A DNA stretch of 64,000 bases. It comes from an uncultured Aquimarina sp. (GTDB taxonomy: Bacteria > Bacteroidota > Bacteroidia > Flavobacteriales > Flavobacteriaceae). Below the pieces are notes generated by a model that made no database searches, had not been told where the DNA came from, and was given only the letters and a program-made list of their open reading frames with translations. The first letter of the stretch is position 1. Every line of letters starts with the position of its first letter. This document shows positions 51,352-60,506 of this stretch, piece by piece. The stretch lies in contig CANNFM010000016.1 in NCBI GenBank assembly GCA_947503835.1, positions 62,001 through 126,000 on the forward strand, given 5' to 3'. The translations under genes were made by a program, and so were the position numbers.

Positions 51352-52833
51352 TTACTTCACCAACTCTAATATTGTTATGTACAGATCAGTTCTATACGCT
51401 TTTGCTTTTAACCAGGCATAAAAACTCATTTCAAAAATATCTTCTTGATTATTATTTGGGATAGTAAGAACGTTTTGGATTTTTTCTTTAAAAAGAACGG
51501 TAGTAATGATATCAGGTTTTCGATAATACTCTAGAGTGAGTTTTAAAAAGTCAAGTGCACGTGTTTCGCCATTGTTTTTGAGATAATCGCCGTGCTTTTT
51601 TCTAAAGCTGTTTACCCGCGATTCTACCAGGTCTAGATTATCGAGTTCGACATGCAATAAAATCTCAACCAAGTTTTTTTTGATCACCCATAATGTTCCT
51701 ACTTTTTCTGTATACCAGCGATCACTGTGATAAAGATTGGTGAGAATGCCCAGCGCCTCTTTAAATCGCGATTGCATAAAGTAAAATACAATAAGGCTTA
51801 GTTTTAGGTCGAGTAAATAGATGATTTGTTCTTTGTGGTGGTTGTCATCAAAAGTTTCTAGGGTGGCAATAGCTTGATCAGCATGCCCGGTATAGTTAAG
51901 GTTTAGGGTTTGTAGTAAGGTGTATTGAGGAAAAAACCGACGATAATACTTATTTTGATTTTTATGCATCTGGCTTTTCATCAATACAAGGTAGTGTTGT
52001 GAAGTGCCAAAATTCTTATTCCTAAAATATGCATTGGCTACATAATACAAGATTTGTATATGGTAGAATAGGTGTTTGTCGATCAGGTCTTCTTTAGTAT
52101 CGATCTGGGTATAGACTTCTTCAACAAAAGGCAATATGGTATAATAATCCCGAGAAGCTTGGGCTGCTTTGTTAGTGATCTCAAGAATCTTGAACAAGGA
52201 TCTAAAGGTTAGATCTTTGGTTGTCGAGATTCCAAATTTTGATAAAGCATCTTGTATTACGACCACAAAATCCTGGTGATGTCGGTTAAGCTCGTTCTGG
52301 ACAGTGGCATAAAAGAGGTTGAGGTTTTCTTCTTGTTGTATCGATGCTTTGTTGTTTTTGAAATCTGTGATTAGATCTTCTAAGGATATTGTTGGAGTAA
52401 TATGTGCATATTGTATTTTGGTGTAATAGATTTCGTTAAGGATGCTATAGAGGTCATACATTTTTGCCTTTTGCTCGGCTTTTTGCAAGGTTTTAAAAGC
52501 AATCTTATATTGTTTTTGTTCAAAGAAGATCCTGCTGGCGAGTAGCAGCTTTAGAATTTCCATTTCTTCAGAGGTTTCTCCTTCAAAACTTTTAGAAGCT
52601 ACAAAATCGATAAGGCTGTCGTGCAATCTTTTGCTAAGGGCATGAAAAGCTCCTTTGGATCGTTTTCTGTAGATTTTTATATCCAGGTTTTTGACTTCTT
52701 CAGTGGTGTCTAGAAGTTTGAATAATTGTATGTTCTTCGTATCGTTTCTTTTGTTCTTTTGCTTTAATAAAGCAATAAAACTTCGCTTTTCTTCATCAGA
52801 TAAAGTACGTATGATAGAGGATGTAGTACTCAT
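51352..52833 (-). CDS. Helical-repeat (TPR-like) protein of unknown function
   Basis: A 493-residue cytoplasmic protein made almost wholly of amphipathic helices, with pairs such as KLLLASRIFFEQKQYKIAFK and LQKAEQKAKMYDLYSILNEI that look like degenerate tetratricopeptide units. There is no signal peptide, enzymatic motif or DNA-binding domain. It resembles large helical proteins common in Bacteroidota that have no name. It is divergent from the YiaA-like gene. A scaffold role is only a guess. Confidence 0.7.
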   Translation of the reverse strand: MSTTSSIIRTLSDEEKRSFIALLKQKNKRNDTKNIQLFKLLDTTEEVKNLDIKIYRKRSKGAFHALSKRLHDSLIDFVASKSFEGETSEEMEILKLLLASRIFFEQKQYKIAFKTLQKAEQKAKMYDLYSILNEIYYTKIQYAHITPTISLEDLITDFKNNKASIQQEENLNLFYATVQNELNRHHQDFVVVIQDALSKFGISTTKDLTFRSLFKILEITNKAAQASRDYYTILPFVEEVYTQIDTKEDLIDKHLFYHIQILYYVANAYFRNKNFGTSQHYLVLMKSQMHKNQNKYYRRFFPQYTLLQTLNLNYTGHADQAIATLETFDDNHHKEQIIYLLDLKLSLIVFYFMQSRFKEALGILTNLYHSDRWYTEKVGTLWVIKKNLVEILLHVELDNLDLVESRVNSFRKKHGDYLKNNGETRALDFLKLTLEYYRKPDIITTVLFKEKIQNVLTIPNNNQEDIFEMSFYAWLKAKAYRTDLYITILELVK

Positions 52834-52990
52834 TATATCGTAATTAATAGTTGTTTAAATATACTATTAATAGTATATAATTATAAAAATTATTAAGATT
52901 ATATCGTAAGTTTTTTTGAAAACTAGAATTTACTTTCAAATAAAATCACTGCACATTTGTACCATAAATTAATCATCAAAATTAATTATC

Positions 52991-53467
52991 ATGGAGTACA
53001 AATTTAGTAATGATGTATCTGAGGGTACAGTAAACGAAAATTTAGAAAAGAAAGAGATTATGGTTTATGATCAAAAGCCTACGCCGGCTTTTATCTCGGC
53101 ATCCTGGTCTGCACTTTTTATTGGTATGATATCCTATTGTATCGGTCTATGGAATGCAGATATGTTTCTTAACGAAAAAGGATACTACTTTACCATCCTG
53201 TTATTTGGATTGTTCTCTGCAGTATCTGTTCAAAAAAGTGTTAGGGATAGGTTAGAAGGCATCCCGGTTACTGATATTTATTATGGGATCAGTTGGTTTA
53301 CCACGCTTACTTCTATTTTATTATTGATTATCGGTTTATGGAATGCCGATTTAGAACTAAGTGAAAAAGGGTTTTATGGGATGTCTTTTACCTTAAGTTT
53401 ATTTGCTGCAATTGCTGTGCAAAAAAACACGAGGGATAAGAAGTTTATAGAGAATCAAGAGCAGTAA
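52991..53467 (+). CDS. YiaA/YiaB-family inner-membrane protein
   Basis: A 158-residue protein with four membrane helices in two repeats: FIGMISYCIGLWNADMFLNE and LLLIIGLWNADLELSEKGF each begin a helix pair, and each ends with a VQKxxRD motif (SVQKSVRDR, AVQKNTRDK). This is the duplicated YiaA/B pattern; function unknown. A long inverted repeat and a terminator separate it from the DUF2157 gene. Confidence 0.9.
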   Translation: MEYKFSNDVSEGTVNENLEKKEIMVYDQKPTPAFISASWSALFIGMISYCIGLWNADMFLNEKGYYFTILLFGLFSAVSVQKSVRDRLEGIPVTDIYYGISWFTTLTSILLLIIGLWNADLELSEKGFYGMSFTLSLFAAIAVQKNTRDKKFIENQEQ

Positions 53468-53478
53468 AGAATCAAAAG

Positions 53479-53548
53479 AAGGAGCCGTGTTAATTTGATC
53501 TTTTAAAAAAGAATTACGATTAAGTTGACATCCGGGGGGAGGCTCCTT
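53479..53548 (+). other. Long stem-loop in the YiaA-DUF2157 spacer
   Basis: AAGGAGCC (53479-53486) and GGCTCCTT (53541-53548) pair around 54 nt that end in a G-rich run (TCCGGGGGG). It follows the YiaA stop by about 11 nt and comes before a separate terminator, so it may be a structured 3' end or a small RNA. Confidence 0.4.
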
Positions 53549-53562
53549 GTTTTGATGATTAG

Positions 53563-53595
53563 AAAAGACAGCCGTGTGGTTGCGGCTGTCTTTTT
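53563..53595 (+). terminator. Terminator between YiaA-like and DUF2157 genes
   Basis: A perfect 12-bp stem AAAAGACAGCCG / CGGCTGTCTTTT with an 8-nt loop and a T run. It lies inside the extended frame before the DUF2157 start and so supports the ATG at 53627 for that gene. Confidence 0.88.
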
Positions 53596-53626
53596 GATTA
53601 CATTTATAACTAAACAATTTTGTATC

Positions 53627-54928
53627 ATGAGTTCAAAATTTAATAAAGAGCTGAAAACTCTGGTAGAAGATAAAGTAATTTCGCCAGAGCTTGCAGATAA
53701 AATAGAGCAGTATTATGCGACTAAAGATATAGGGAAACCTAATAAACTATTTATGGTTTTCGGAATTTTTGGAGCATTATTGGTAGGATCAGGTATTATT
53801 TTAATGCTGGCCCATAATTGGGATGATTTTTCAAAAATTACAAAAACAATCTTAGCATTTTTGCCATTGTTAGTGGGGCAGTTTATAACTGGTTTTTCTA
53901 TCCTGAAAGAAAAAAGCAGTGCATGGAAAGAAGCATCAGGTACATTTCTTTTCTTTTCGGTAGGAGCATGTATCGCGATGGTGAGTCAGATCTATAACAT
54001 TCCGGGAGAATTGGGTTCATATCTACTCACATGGATCGTACTGTGTTTACCGTTGATTTATCTACTACGATCTAATGCAGTAACATTACTATTGCTACTG
54101 TTAAGTACATATTATGCATTAGAGACAGGTTTGTGGAAGTATAGAAACACGAAAACACCCTGGTTATACATTGTATTCTTTTTAGTAGTACTCCCTTATT
54201 ATTGGACGCTGATCAAAACAAAAATAACCAGTAATACCGTAACGATTTTTAATTGGATTTTACCGGCTAGTATGGCGATAGCGCTAAGTACTTTTTTAGG
54301 GAATGATGACACTCTTGGATTTGTAACCTATATCACACTATTTGGACTGCTGTATACTATCGGAAGACTTTCGATATTCAAGGAGTTGAGAACACTAAGA
54401 AACGGTTGGTTGATTATTGGTTCATTAGGCACCGTAGTGTCTTTGATGATATTTACGTTTAGTTGGATATGGGATGAGCTCCCAAGTGAGTTTAATTATA
54501 ATCTTCAGGAATTGTTTGTTGAATTGGTGTTGTTTGTAATGACGATAGCAGTTTTGGGATATATGATTTGGAAAAAAGGAATAAAAGCGATGAATCTGTT
54601 TCAGGTAGCTTTTATCGTATTCTGGATCGTGTACTTTTTGCTTCCGACTATAGGTGTTTTACCTATTGTACTCATCAATTTATTGGTCTTTGCACTGGGG
54701 ATCTCTGCTATTAAAATCGGCGCAGATAAATTTAATTTCGGGATACTAAACTACGGACTGCTGATTATTTCGATTCTGATTATTTGCCGATTTTTTGATA
54801 CAGGGATGAGCTTTGTAGTGAGAGGAATTCTATTTGTTTTGGTAGGAACAGGGTTCTTTTTAACCAACTATTTTATGCTGAAGAGACAACAGAGGATTAA
54901 AAAACAATTAAAAGATTTACAAGTATGA
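53627..54928 (+). CDS. DUF2157 polytopic membrane protein
   Basis: About 433 residues. The cytoplasmic N-terminus FNKELKTLVEDKVISPELADKI and the helix after it, LFMVFGIFGALLVGSGIILM with AHNWDDF, are the DUF2157 signature; about 12 more membrane helices follow. The frame is open 34 codons further upstream, but that part crosses a terminator, so the ATG at 53627 is chosen. Its last 4 bases overlap the next gene, the GDYXXLXY protein, which is its usual partner in Bacteroidota. Function unknown. Confidence 0.9.
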   Translation: MSSKFNKELKTLVEDKVISPELADKIEQYYATKDIGKPNKLFMVFGIFGALLVGSGIILMLAHNWDDFSKITKTILAFLPLLVGQFITGFSILKEKSSAWKEASGTFLFFSVGACIAMVSQIYNIPGELGSYLLTWIVLCLPLIYLLRSNAVTLLLLLLSTYYALETGLWKYRNTKTPWLYIVFFLVVLPYYWTLIKTKITSNTVTIFNWILPASMAIALSTFLGNDDTLGFVTYITLFGLLYTIGRLSIFKELRTLRNGWLIIGSLGTVVSLMIFTFSWIWDELPSEFNYNLQELFVELVLFVMTIAVLGYMIWKKGIKAMNLFQVAFIVFWIVYFLLPTIGVLPIVLINLLVFALGISAIKIGADKFNFGILNYGLLIISILIICRFFDTGMSFVVRGILFVLVGTGFFLTNYFMLKRQQRIKKQLKDLQV

Positions 54929-55488
54929 AAACGATTCACATATTAATAGGATTTATAGTTGTGGCGTTGGTGCAAATTTTTGTTCCGTTGCAGATGATAT
55001 GGCAGCAAGAAGATGTTTTAGAGACAGGTAAAGTGTATAAGTTTAAAACCAGACCCATAGACCCTACAGATCCCTTTAGAGGAAAATACATCACCTTAGA
55101 TTATGAGATGAATTCTTTTGTATTAGCAGATACTACTTATATACATGGAGATGAAATACGTGTATATATCCAAAAAGATAGCCAAGGTTTTGCTAAAATC
55201 ACTACAATAAGTAAAGAACCTCTAGAAGCAGGTGAAGATTATGTTATTGCTAAAGTAACCAGTAATTCTAAAGAAGTCATAAATTTTGAGCTACCCTTCA
55301 ATAGATTTTATATGGAAGAGACCAAAGCCTATGATGCAGAAAAAGCATATAGAGATGTTAATCGGGATAGTCTAAAGAATAATGTATATGCATTAGTACA
55401 TATTAAAGAAGGTCGATCGGTACTTAAAGATGTAATTATTGATGGGATGCCAATACAAGAATATGTAGAAAAAGGAAGTATAGATTAA
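54925..55488 (+). CDS. GDYXXLXY-domain membrane-anchored protein
   Basis: A 187-residue protein with an N-terminal membrane helix (about 5-24) and an extracytoplasmic domain that has the family motif as RGKYITLDYEM after TRPIDPTDPF. It starts with ATGA overlap (4 nt) in the DUF2157 gene, so the two products probably form a membrane complex. No catalytic motif is visible. Confidence 0.9.
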   Translation: MKTIHILIGFIVVALVQIFVPLQMIWQQEDVLETGKVYKFKTRPIDPTDPFRGKYITLDYEMNSFVLADTTYIHGDEIRVYIQKDSQGFAKITTISKEPLEAGEDYVIAKVTSNSKEVINFELPFNRFYMEETKAYDAEKAYRDVNRDSLKNNVYALVHIKEGRSVLKDVIIDGMPIQEYVEKGSID

Positions 55489-55542
55489 ACCTTTTTAAAA
55501 TAGTAAGGTCTTAGATAGTATAGAAAACAAAAAACTATCGAT

Positions 55543-55887
55543 ATGAAGACAATACTGAAACTGGTTATTCCGATTTTATTACTTTCTTTTCTAACAACTT
55601 CTTGTGCTGCAACCGTGAGAGTTCGTCCTGCAAAAGGAGTAGTGGTTACCAAATTGCATCATCCCAGAGTTGTAGTGCATAATAATGTAAGATACTACCG
55701 TAGTGGAGGTGTATGGTATGTAAAAAAGAGTAGAGGATATAGAACTGTGTCGGCTCCGGTTGGGGTTAGAGTAGCTACATTACCTAGAGGCTATAAAGTA
55801 GTAAAAGTAAGAGGAGTAAAGTATTATACCAGCAATGGTGTGTATTATAGAAGATCAGGGAAAAAATACATTGTGGTAAATGTATAG
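55543..55887 (+). CDS. DUF6515-type small lipoprotein
   Basis: A 114-residue lipoprotein with lipobox Cys22 (LTTSCAAT), followed by a basic, Tyr/Val-rich sequence with repeats such as VHNNVRYYRSGGVWYVK and VRGVKYYTSNGVYYRRSG, the DUF6515 pattern. Such short beta repeats are thought to sit in the periplasm or on the outer membrane. It has its own 5' region (54 nt after the previous stop) and ends at a terminator shared with the SPOR gene. Confidence 0.82.
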   Translation: MKTILKLVIPILLLSFLTTSCAATVRVRPAKGVVVTKLHHPRVVVHNNVRYYRSGGVWYVKKSRGYRTVSAPVGVRVATLPRGYKVVKVRGVKYYTSNGVYYRRSGKKYIVVNV

Positions 55888-55908
55888 TTTGTTGAGTTGA
55901 TTATTGAT

Positions 55909-55936
55909 AAAAAAGGAGGCATTTGCCTCCTTTTTT
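55909..55936. terminator. Bidirectional terminator
   Basis: A perfect 12-bp stem AAAAAAGGAGGC / GCCTCCTTTTTT with a 4-nt loop lies between the convergent DUF6515 and SPOR genes. Confidence 0.9.
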
Positions 55937-55944
55937 ATTTATAT

Positions 55945-56547
55945 CTACCAAGCTTCTTCAATCTTTATTCGTTTTCCGTTTTGATAAGAACCGATAAAAG
56001 CATTTCTAAAGCCTAGTTTTACCAATTCTCTGCGAAAACGTTTAGCTTCTGCAAGTGTTTCAAAATTTCCTAAGGCGTATTTATTATATCCTTCACTTTT
56101 GATTTCTTTAAAATTAACGAAGTTGTCAGAAAACATAGACAAGTTTTTTTCCTCAAAAGCACCAATCTGTACTGCATATACCAATTCATCTTCTATAGAA
56201 CCGGCAGATTCACCAGTGTTTTCAGAGTCTAGTTCTTGATTCATAGATAAGTTCTGAAGTGTTCCTTCCAATTCTGATACCTTATTTTCAAGAACGCTTA
56301 CTTGCGATTTGTGATCTTTTTCAGAGATCATACCCGTAGCACCAAAGTTCATAAAATATACTGTACCGGCAACTCCCAGTACTGCCAGGATGCCAAGTAT
56401 GATAGTGGCTATCTTAAATTTTCTGGAGTTCTCTTTCTCATCTTCAACAGCTTTTTCGCTAATATATTTTGCACTTTGTGTTGCTTCTTCAGCTTTATAT
56501 ACTTGATCTTTAAGGTCTTGTAGCTCTTCGTCTGTAATAAATGCCAT
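55945..56547 (-). CDS. SPOR-domain membrane protein
   Basis: About 200 residues from the ATG at 56547 (a GTG at 56568 is less likely). A cytoplasmic coiled-coil part (about 1-40) is followed by one membrane helix (about 47-66, IATIILGILAVLGVAGTVYF), a periplasmic coiled coil (about 80-105) and a SPOR domain (about 125-198; VYAVQIGAFEE, YALGNFETLAEAKRFRREL). SPOR domains bind denuded peptidoglycan at the division site. Convergent with DUF6515; no operon partner. Confidence 0.9.
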   Translation of the reverse strand: MAFITDEELQDLKDQVYKAEEATQSAKYISEKAVEDEKENSRKFKIATIILGILAVLGVAGTVYFMNFGATGMISEKDHKSQVSVLENKVSELEGTLQNLSMNQELDSENTGESAGSIEDELVYAVQIGAFEEKNLSMFSDNFVNFKEIKSEGYNKYALGNFETLAEAKRFRRELVKLGFRNAFIGSYQNGKRIKIEEAW

Positions 56548-56793
56548 GGTCGTTAGTTTTTTAAACACTCAAATATAGGAGATTCTTGTAAAACTTCAAG
56601 GTTTTAATCAATGCAGGTTTGTCTTTATACTGGTTAATGCTAAATAATCATAAATACTATTTAATTAATTAAGCTTTATTTAATCGAAAGGTAACCTTGG
56701 TGTAATTATGTAAAAATATCTTTGATATATGACAATCTGAAACCGTAGAAATATAGTTTCGTATAGTTAGAATTTGTTTTTAAAGGGGTAAGA

Positions 56794-56822
56794 AAAAACG
56801 CAACCTTATTGGTTGCGTTTTT
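56794..56822 (-). terminator. Terminator after lysS
   Basis: A perfect 12-bp stem AAAAACGCAACC / GGTTGCGTTTTT with a 5-nt loop, 21 nt after the lysS stop on the minus strand, with a T run on that strand. Confidence 0.88.
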
Positions 56823-56842
56823 GTATGTGTTACTATGTTTTA

Positions 56843-58534
56843 TTACTCTGTAATCTCTACAATAAGGTTATCTTCGGTTTTGGTAACCTTTGTTAAGCCT
56901 AATTTTGATAATCCTTTCATTCCTTTGTCCCAGGCTTTGTTACTAAGTCCAGTAGCACTTTTAAGCTCTGCTAGTGCGATGCTTTTTTCTTTTTTAAGAA
57001 TTTCGAAGATTGCTTTTTCATTGTCTCCAAGTTCAATCTGTTTCTTCTCAGGACGCATCTGTGGGAAGAATAATACTTCCTGGATAGACTGGTTATTCGT
57101 TAAATACATAATCAAGCGATCCATCCCGATTCCCATCCCAGAGGTAGGAGGCATACCATATTCTAAGGCCCGTATGAAATCCTGATCAATAAACATGGCT
57201 TCGTCATCTCCTTTTGCTCCTAGTTTTAATTGATCTTCAAATCGCTCTCGTTGATCGATAGGATCATTAAGCTCAGAATATGCATTAGCGATCTCTTTAC
57301 CACAAACCATCAATTCAAAACGTTCTGTAAGTTCTGGATTATCACGATGTTCTTTACATAAAGGACTCATTTCTTTAGGATAATCGGTAATAAAGGTAGG
57401 TTGTATATAGTTTCCTTCGCATTTTTCGCCAAAAATTTCATCGATAAGTTTTCCTTTACCCATAGTAGTATCTACTTCGACTCCCATACCTCTAGCTGCT
57501 TCTCGAATTTCATCTTCAGACTTACCTGTTATATCAAAACCAGTAAAATGTTTGATCGAATCTGCCATGGTCACTCGGGCATAAGGCGCTTTAAAGTCAA
57601 TCTCATGGTCTCCAAAAGTAGCTTTCGTTGTTCCGTTAACGGCAATGGCACAGTACTCAAGAAGTTGCTCGCAAAAATCCATCATCCAATTGTAGTCCTT
57701 ATAGGCCACATAAATTTCCATCGCGGTAAACTCTGGATTGTGAGTTCGATCCATTCCTTCATTTCTGAAGTTTTTCGAAAATTCGTACACACCATCAAAA
57801 CCACCTACAATTAATCGCTTAAGGTATAATTCATTGGCGATACGCATGTACAAAGGAATATCCAATGAGTTATGATGGGTTATAAATGGGCGAGCAGCAG
57901 CTCCTCCTGGGATTGGCTGTAGTATCGGAGTTTCAACTTCGAAATAGTCACGATCATTAAAAAACTGACGCATGGCATTAAAAAGCTTGGTTCTTTTTAC
58001 AAAAACATCTTTTACGTGGGGATTAACCACTAAATCTGCATATCGTTGTCGATAACGCATTTCGGGATCATTAAATTCATCAAAAGTATTTCCTTCTTTA
58101 TCAGTTTTTGGTAAGGGTAAGGGTTTAAGAGCTTTACTTAATAATGTAAAATCTTTAACCATAACCGTTTTCTCACCTACTTTTGTGGTAAAAAGCTCAC
58201 CTTCGATACCGATAAAGTCACCGATGTCTAATAATTTTTTATATACCTCATTGTACTTGGTTTTATCTTCACCAGTACAAATCTCATCTCTATTAAAATA
58301 CACTTGTATGCGGCCATTTGCATCTTGTAACTCTGCAAAAGAAGCAGGACCTTGAATACGTCTCGACATTAATCGACCAGCAATCACCACTTTTTTACCC
58401 TCTTTGAACTCCTTCTTAATCTTATCCGAAGTATGATCAACCGGAAACAAAGCTGCCGGATATGGGTTAATACCTAAGGTACGTAAAGAGTTTAGTTTTT
58501 CTCTTCTTACAAGTTCTTGTTCTGATAGTTGCAT
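56843..58534 (-). CDS. lysS: Lysyl-tRNA synthetase, class II
   Basis: A 563-residue class II synthetase that charges tRNA-Lys. The N-terminal OB fold (about 48-150; GRLMSRRIQGPASFAELQDA) is followed by the catalytic domain with motif 2 FRNEGMDRTHNPEFTAMEIY and motif 3 TSGMGIGMDRLIM. After motif 3 there is an extra domain of about 60 residues (EKAIFEILKKEKSIALAELK ... ) that looks like a small winged helix; this extension is known in Bacteroidota LysS. It is a single gene with its own terminator. Confidence 0.97.
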   Translation of the reverse strand: MQLSEQELVRREKLNSLRTLGINPYPAALFPVDHTSDKIKKEFKEGKKVVIAGRLMSRRIQGPASFAELQDANGRIQVYFNRDEICTGEDKTKYNEVYKKLLDIGDFIGIEGELFTTKVGEKTVMVKDFTLLSKALKPLPLPKTDKEGNTFDEFNDPEMRYRQRYADLVVNPHVKDVFVKRTKLFNAMRQFFNDRDYFEVETPILQPIPGGAAARPFITHHNSLDIPLYMRIANELYLKRLIVGGFDGVYEFSKNFRNEGMDRTHNPEFTAMEIYVAYKDYNWMMDFCEQLLEYCAIAVNGTTKATFGDHEIDFKAPYARVTMADSIKHFTGFDITGKSEDEIREAARGMGVEVDTTMGKGKLIDEIFGEKCEGNYIQPTFITDYPKEMSPLCKEHRDNPELTERFELMVCGKEIANAYSELNDPIDQRERFEDQLKLGAKGDDEAMFIDQDFIRALEYGMPPTSGMGIGMDRLIMYLTNNQSIQEVLFFPQMRPEKKQIELGDNEKAIFEILKKEKSIALAELKSATGLSNKAWDKGMKGLSKLGLTKVTKTEDNLIVEITE

Positions 58535-58650
58535 AATGCTGCCGTTTTAAGCGTGCAAAGATACAAAGTATGACCTAATCTTTCAATTTAGCGAAACTCA
58601 ATTTTAAAGTTTTATTATTTTCAAATCTTCAAAAAATACTGGTAAAATAA

Positions 58651-58670
58651 ATCCCGCTACTTGGCGGGAT
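58651..58670 (-). terminator. Probable terminator after the DUF1573 gene
   Basis: ATCCCGC / GCGGGAT with a 6-nt loop; on the minus strand it is followed by TTATTTTA, about 50 nt after the DUF1573 stop. Confidence 0.6.
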
Positions 58671-58721
58671 CTATTTCTACAGGTTTTTAACCAAAAATCT
58701 AATACTATTTACTCTAAAAGA

Positions 58722-59186
58722 TTAGCTATTGATCTTTGCTTTAGGAGTTACCATAGCTTTGATTTTAAGAATTTCTTTACCCTTTTCGGTATTGGTTGTA
58801 ATTGTTATTTGCTTATTCTGTAGGTTTGGTTTTCCGTTAGAATTAAATGCTACCAATAGTGTTCCCGATGCTCCCGGAGCAATGGGTTCTTTGGGCCACT
58901 CTGGCACTGTACAGCCGCAACTACCTTTGGCACTAATGATTAACAAAGGTGCTTTTCCGGTATTGGTAAAGGTAAATTTGTGTTTTACAATATCACCTTC
59001 ATTAATAGTTCCAAAATCATGATCTGTTTTAGAAAACGCCATCACTGGTACATCCGCAATTGCAGTATTGCCTTTTTCGGCAATCTCTGGGCTTTCAACT
59101 TTTGTTTCTGTTGCAGTTTCATTTTTGCATGATATCATCACCATTAAAAATGCTCCTGCTACTGTAGTTAAAATTACTGTTTTCAT
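58722..59186 (-). CDS. DUF1573-family lipoprotein
   Basis: A 154-residue lipoprotein with lipobox Cys20 (MVMISCKNE). The ASH-like DUF1573 domain (about 48-148) shows FSKTDHDFGTINEGDIVKHK, then FTNTGKAPLLIISAKGSCGC and TVPEWPKEPIAPG. It is probably anchored in the envelope; the Cys pair in GSCGC is typical of the family and its function is unknown. No neighbour suggests a pathway. Confidence 0.92.
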   Translation of the reverse strand: MKTVILTTVAGAFLMVMISCKNETATETKVESPEIAEKGNTAIADVPVMAFSKTDHDFGTINEGDIVKHKFTFTNTGKAPLLIISAKGSCGCTVPEWPKEPIAPGASGTLLVAFNSNGKPNLQNKQITITTNTEKGKEILKIKAMVTPKAKINS

Positions 59187-59335
59187 TCTTTTGTTTTTTA
59201 GATTATTAAAATGAGTTCATCGTATCATTCGTATTTACTTTTTAGAATGATCCACGTCAAAATTGAAAATTTAGAACCTAAAAAATGACAAATATGGGTA
59301 TGAAATAGGGGCTAGACCCCCAGGTGGATTTTTGT

Positions 59336-60400
59336 TTACTTTTTGATATACAGAGATTTAACTTCTTCTCTTGAGCTTACTTCAAGTTTTTTATATAAGT
59401 TGTTAATATGAGTTTTAATTGTACTTAGACTCACAAACATAGTCGAAGCAATTTCCTTATTGGTTTTATCTTCAAGGATGAGATCTAATACTTTTTGTTC
59501 TTGTTGAGTAAGATTTTTTTCAAGAGGGGAAGAAATGCTTGCTTCTTTTCTTTTGTTTAGAAATTGAAGGATATTAAAAGATAACGATAGAATTAATACT
59601 ATAATCAAAAGCCATATCCAGGGGTTTTTAGAAGAGTTTTCTTTAGGATTAATAAGAAATTTATCTGAAGCCAATTCTGCTTCATACTGAATTACATAGG
59701 TGCTATTAGGATAGCTCTCTAACAGTCGTTCTAATAATTCATCATAATAGGGGTTGTTTTTAAGATCATCTAGATAATGAGAGTATAGCTCATTGGTTTT
59801 ATTAGATAAGAACGCAAATACATACAATTCTATAAGAGGTTCATTCAGGCTTTTTCCATTCTCTTGCAATGTATTCATCCATTTGCTTGAATTGATTTTT
59901 CGATTGGCTGTACTACGATAATTTCCGAATGCAAAACGCATTTCATCGATAATAGAATCAATTTTTATAAACGCATTACTTTTTTCATTATTCGAGACGA
60001 TTTTGCAAAATATTTCTTTATCAAAAGAAAAAGGTAACGAAAGCGTATCGGTATGGTTTGCAATAAAAAGAGCCTCTTCACTATCAGTACAGAAACCATT
60101 GAGATGTGCTCTGTTTTTATGTTTTTGAGAACATTTATCCACATGTATTCTATACATATGGTTTCCTTCAGGCAAATTATCTCCCGTGAATACAAAATAT
60201 CCGGTAGCATCTGGAGTAACTTTTTGAATGATCTGCTCAGGATATATTCCCGATATTTTCCTATAATCTTCAACAAGAGAAAGGTAAACACCATCTGACC
60301 AATCTGAAGTATCTACATATCCAGAAAATTCATATTGTGCAAAAGCCGTATCAGAATACATTAAAATGATACCGTAAAATAGATAAGATACTAATTTCAT
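59336..60400 (-). CDS. Membrane-anchored LuxR-type transcriptional regulator
   Basis: A 354-residue protein with a signal peptide (about 1-21), an extracytoplasmic beta-rich domain (about 22-130; YEFSGYVDTSDWSDGVYLSL, a carboxypeptidase-regulatory-like pattern with GYFVFTGDNLPEGNHMYRI), a helical part (about 130-250), a membrane helix (about 264-282, PWIWLLIIVLILSLSFNILQ) and a cytoplasmic LuxR HTH (about 293-350; LTQQEQKVLDLILEDKTNKE, STIKTHINNLYKKL). The regulator thus links an outside signal directly to DNA. No receiver domain or kinase partner is present. Such one-component regulators are common in Bacteroidota. Confidence 0.88.
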   Translation of the reverse strand: MKLVSYLFYGIILMYSDTAFAQYEFSGYVDTSDWSDGVYLSLVEDYRKISGIYPEQIIQKVTPDATGYFVFTGDNLPEGNHMYRIHVDKCSQKHKNRAHLNGFCTDSEEALFIANHTDTLSLPFSFDKEIFCKIVSNNEKSNAFIKIDSIIDEMRFAFGNYRSTANRKINSSKWMNTLQENGKSLNEPLIELYVFAFLSNKTNELYSHYLDDLKNNPYYDELLERLLESYPNSTYVIQYEAELASDKFLINPKENSSKNPWIWLLIIVLILSLSFNILQFLNKRKEASISSPLEKNLTQQEQKVLDLILEDKTNKEIASTMFVSLSTIKTHINNLYKKLEVSSREEVKSLYIKK

Positions 60401-60506
60401 GTCTAGAAAGAAATCAGAAATATAGAGATTAATTTTATAACATTGTAACAGAATAAAGCCTAACGCTACTTATAAGTATAACATATAATTTATTTTAATC
60501 AACTTT

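Noticed and set aside
53525..53626. N-terminal extension of the DUF2157 protein
   Set aside because: It contains a perfect intrinsic terminator and no family similarity; the ATG at 53627 starts the conserved domain.
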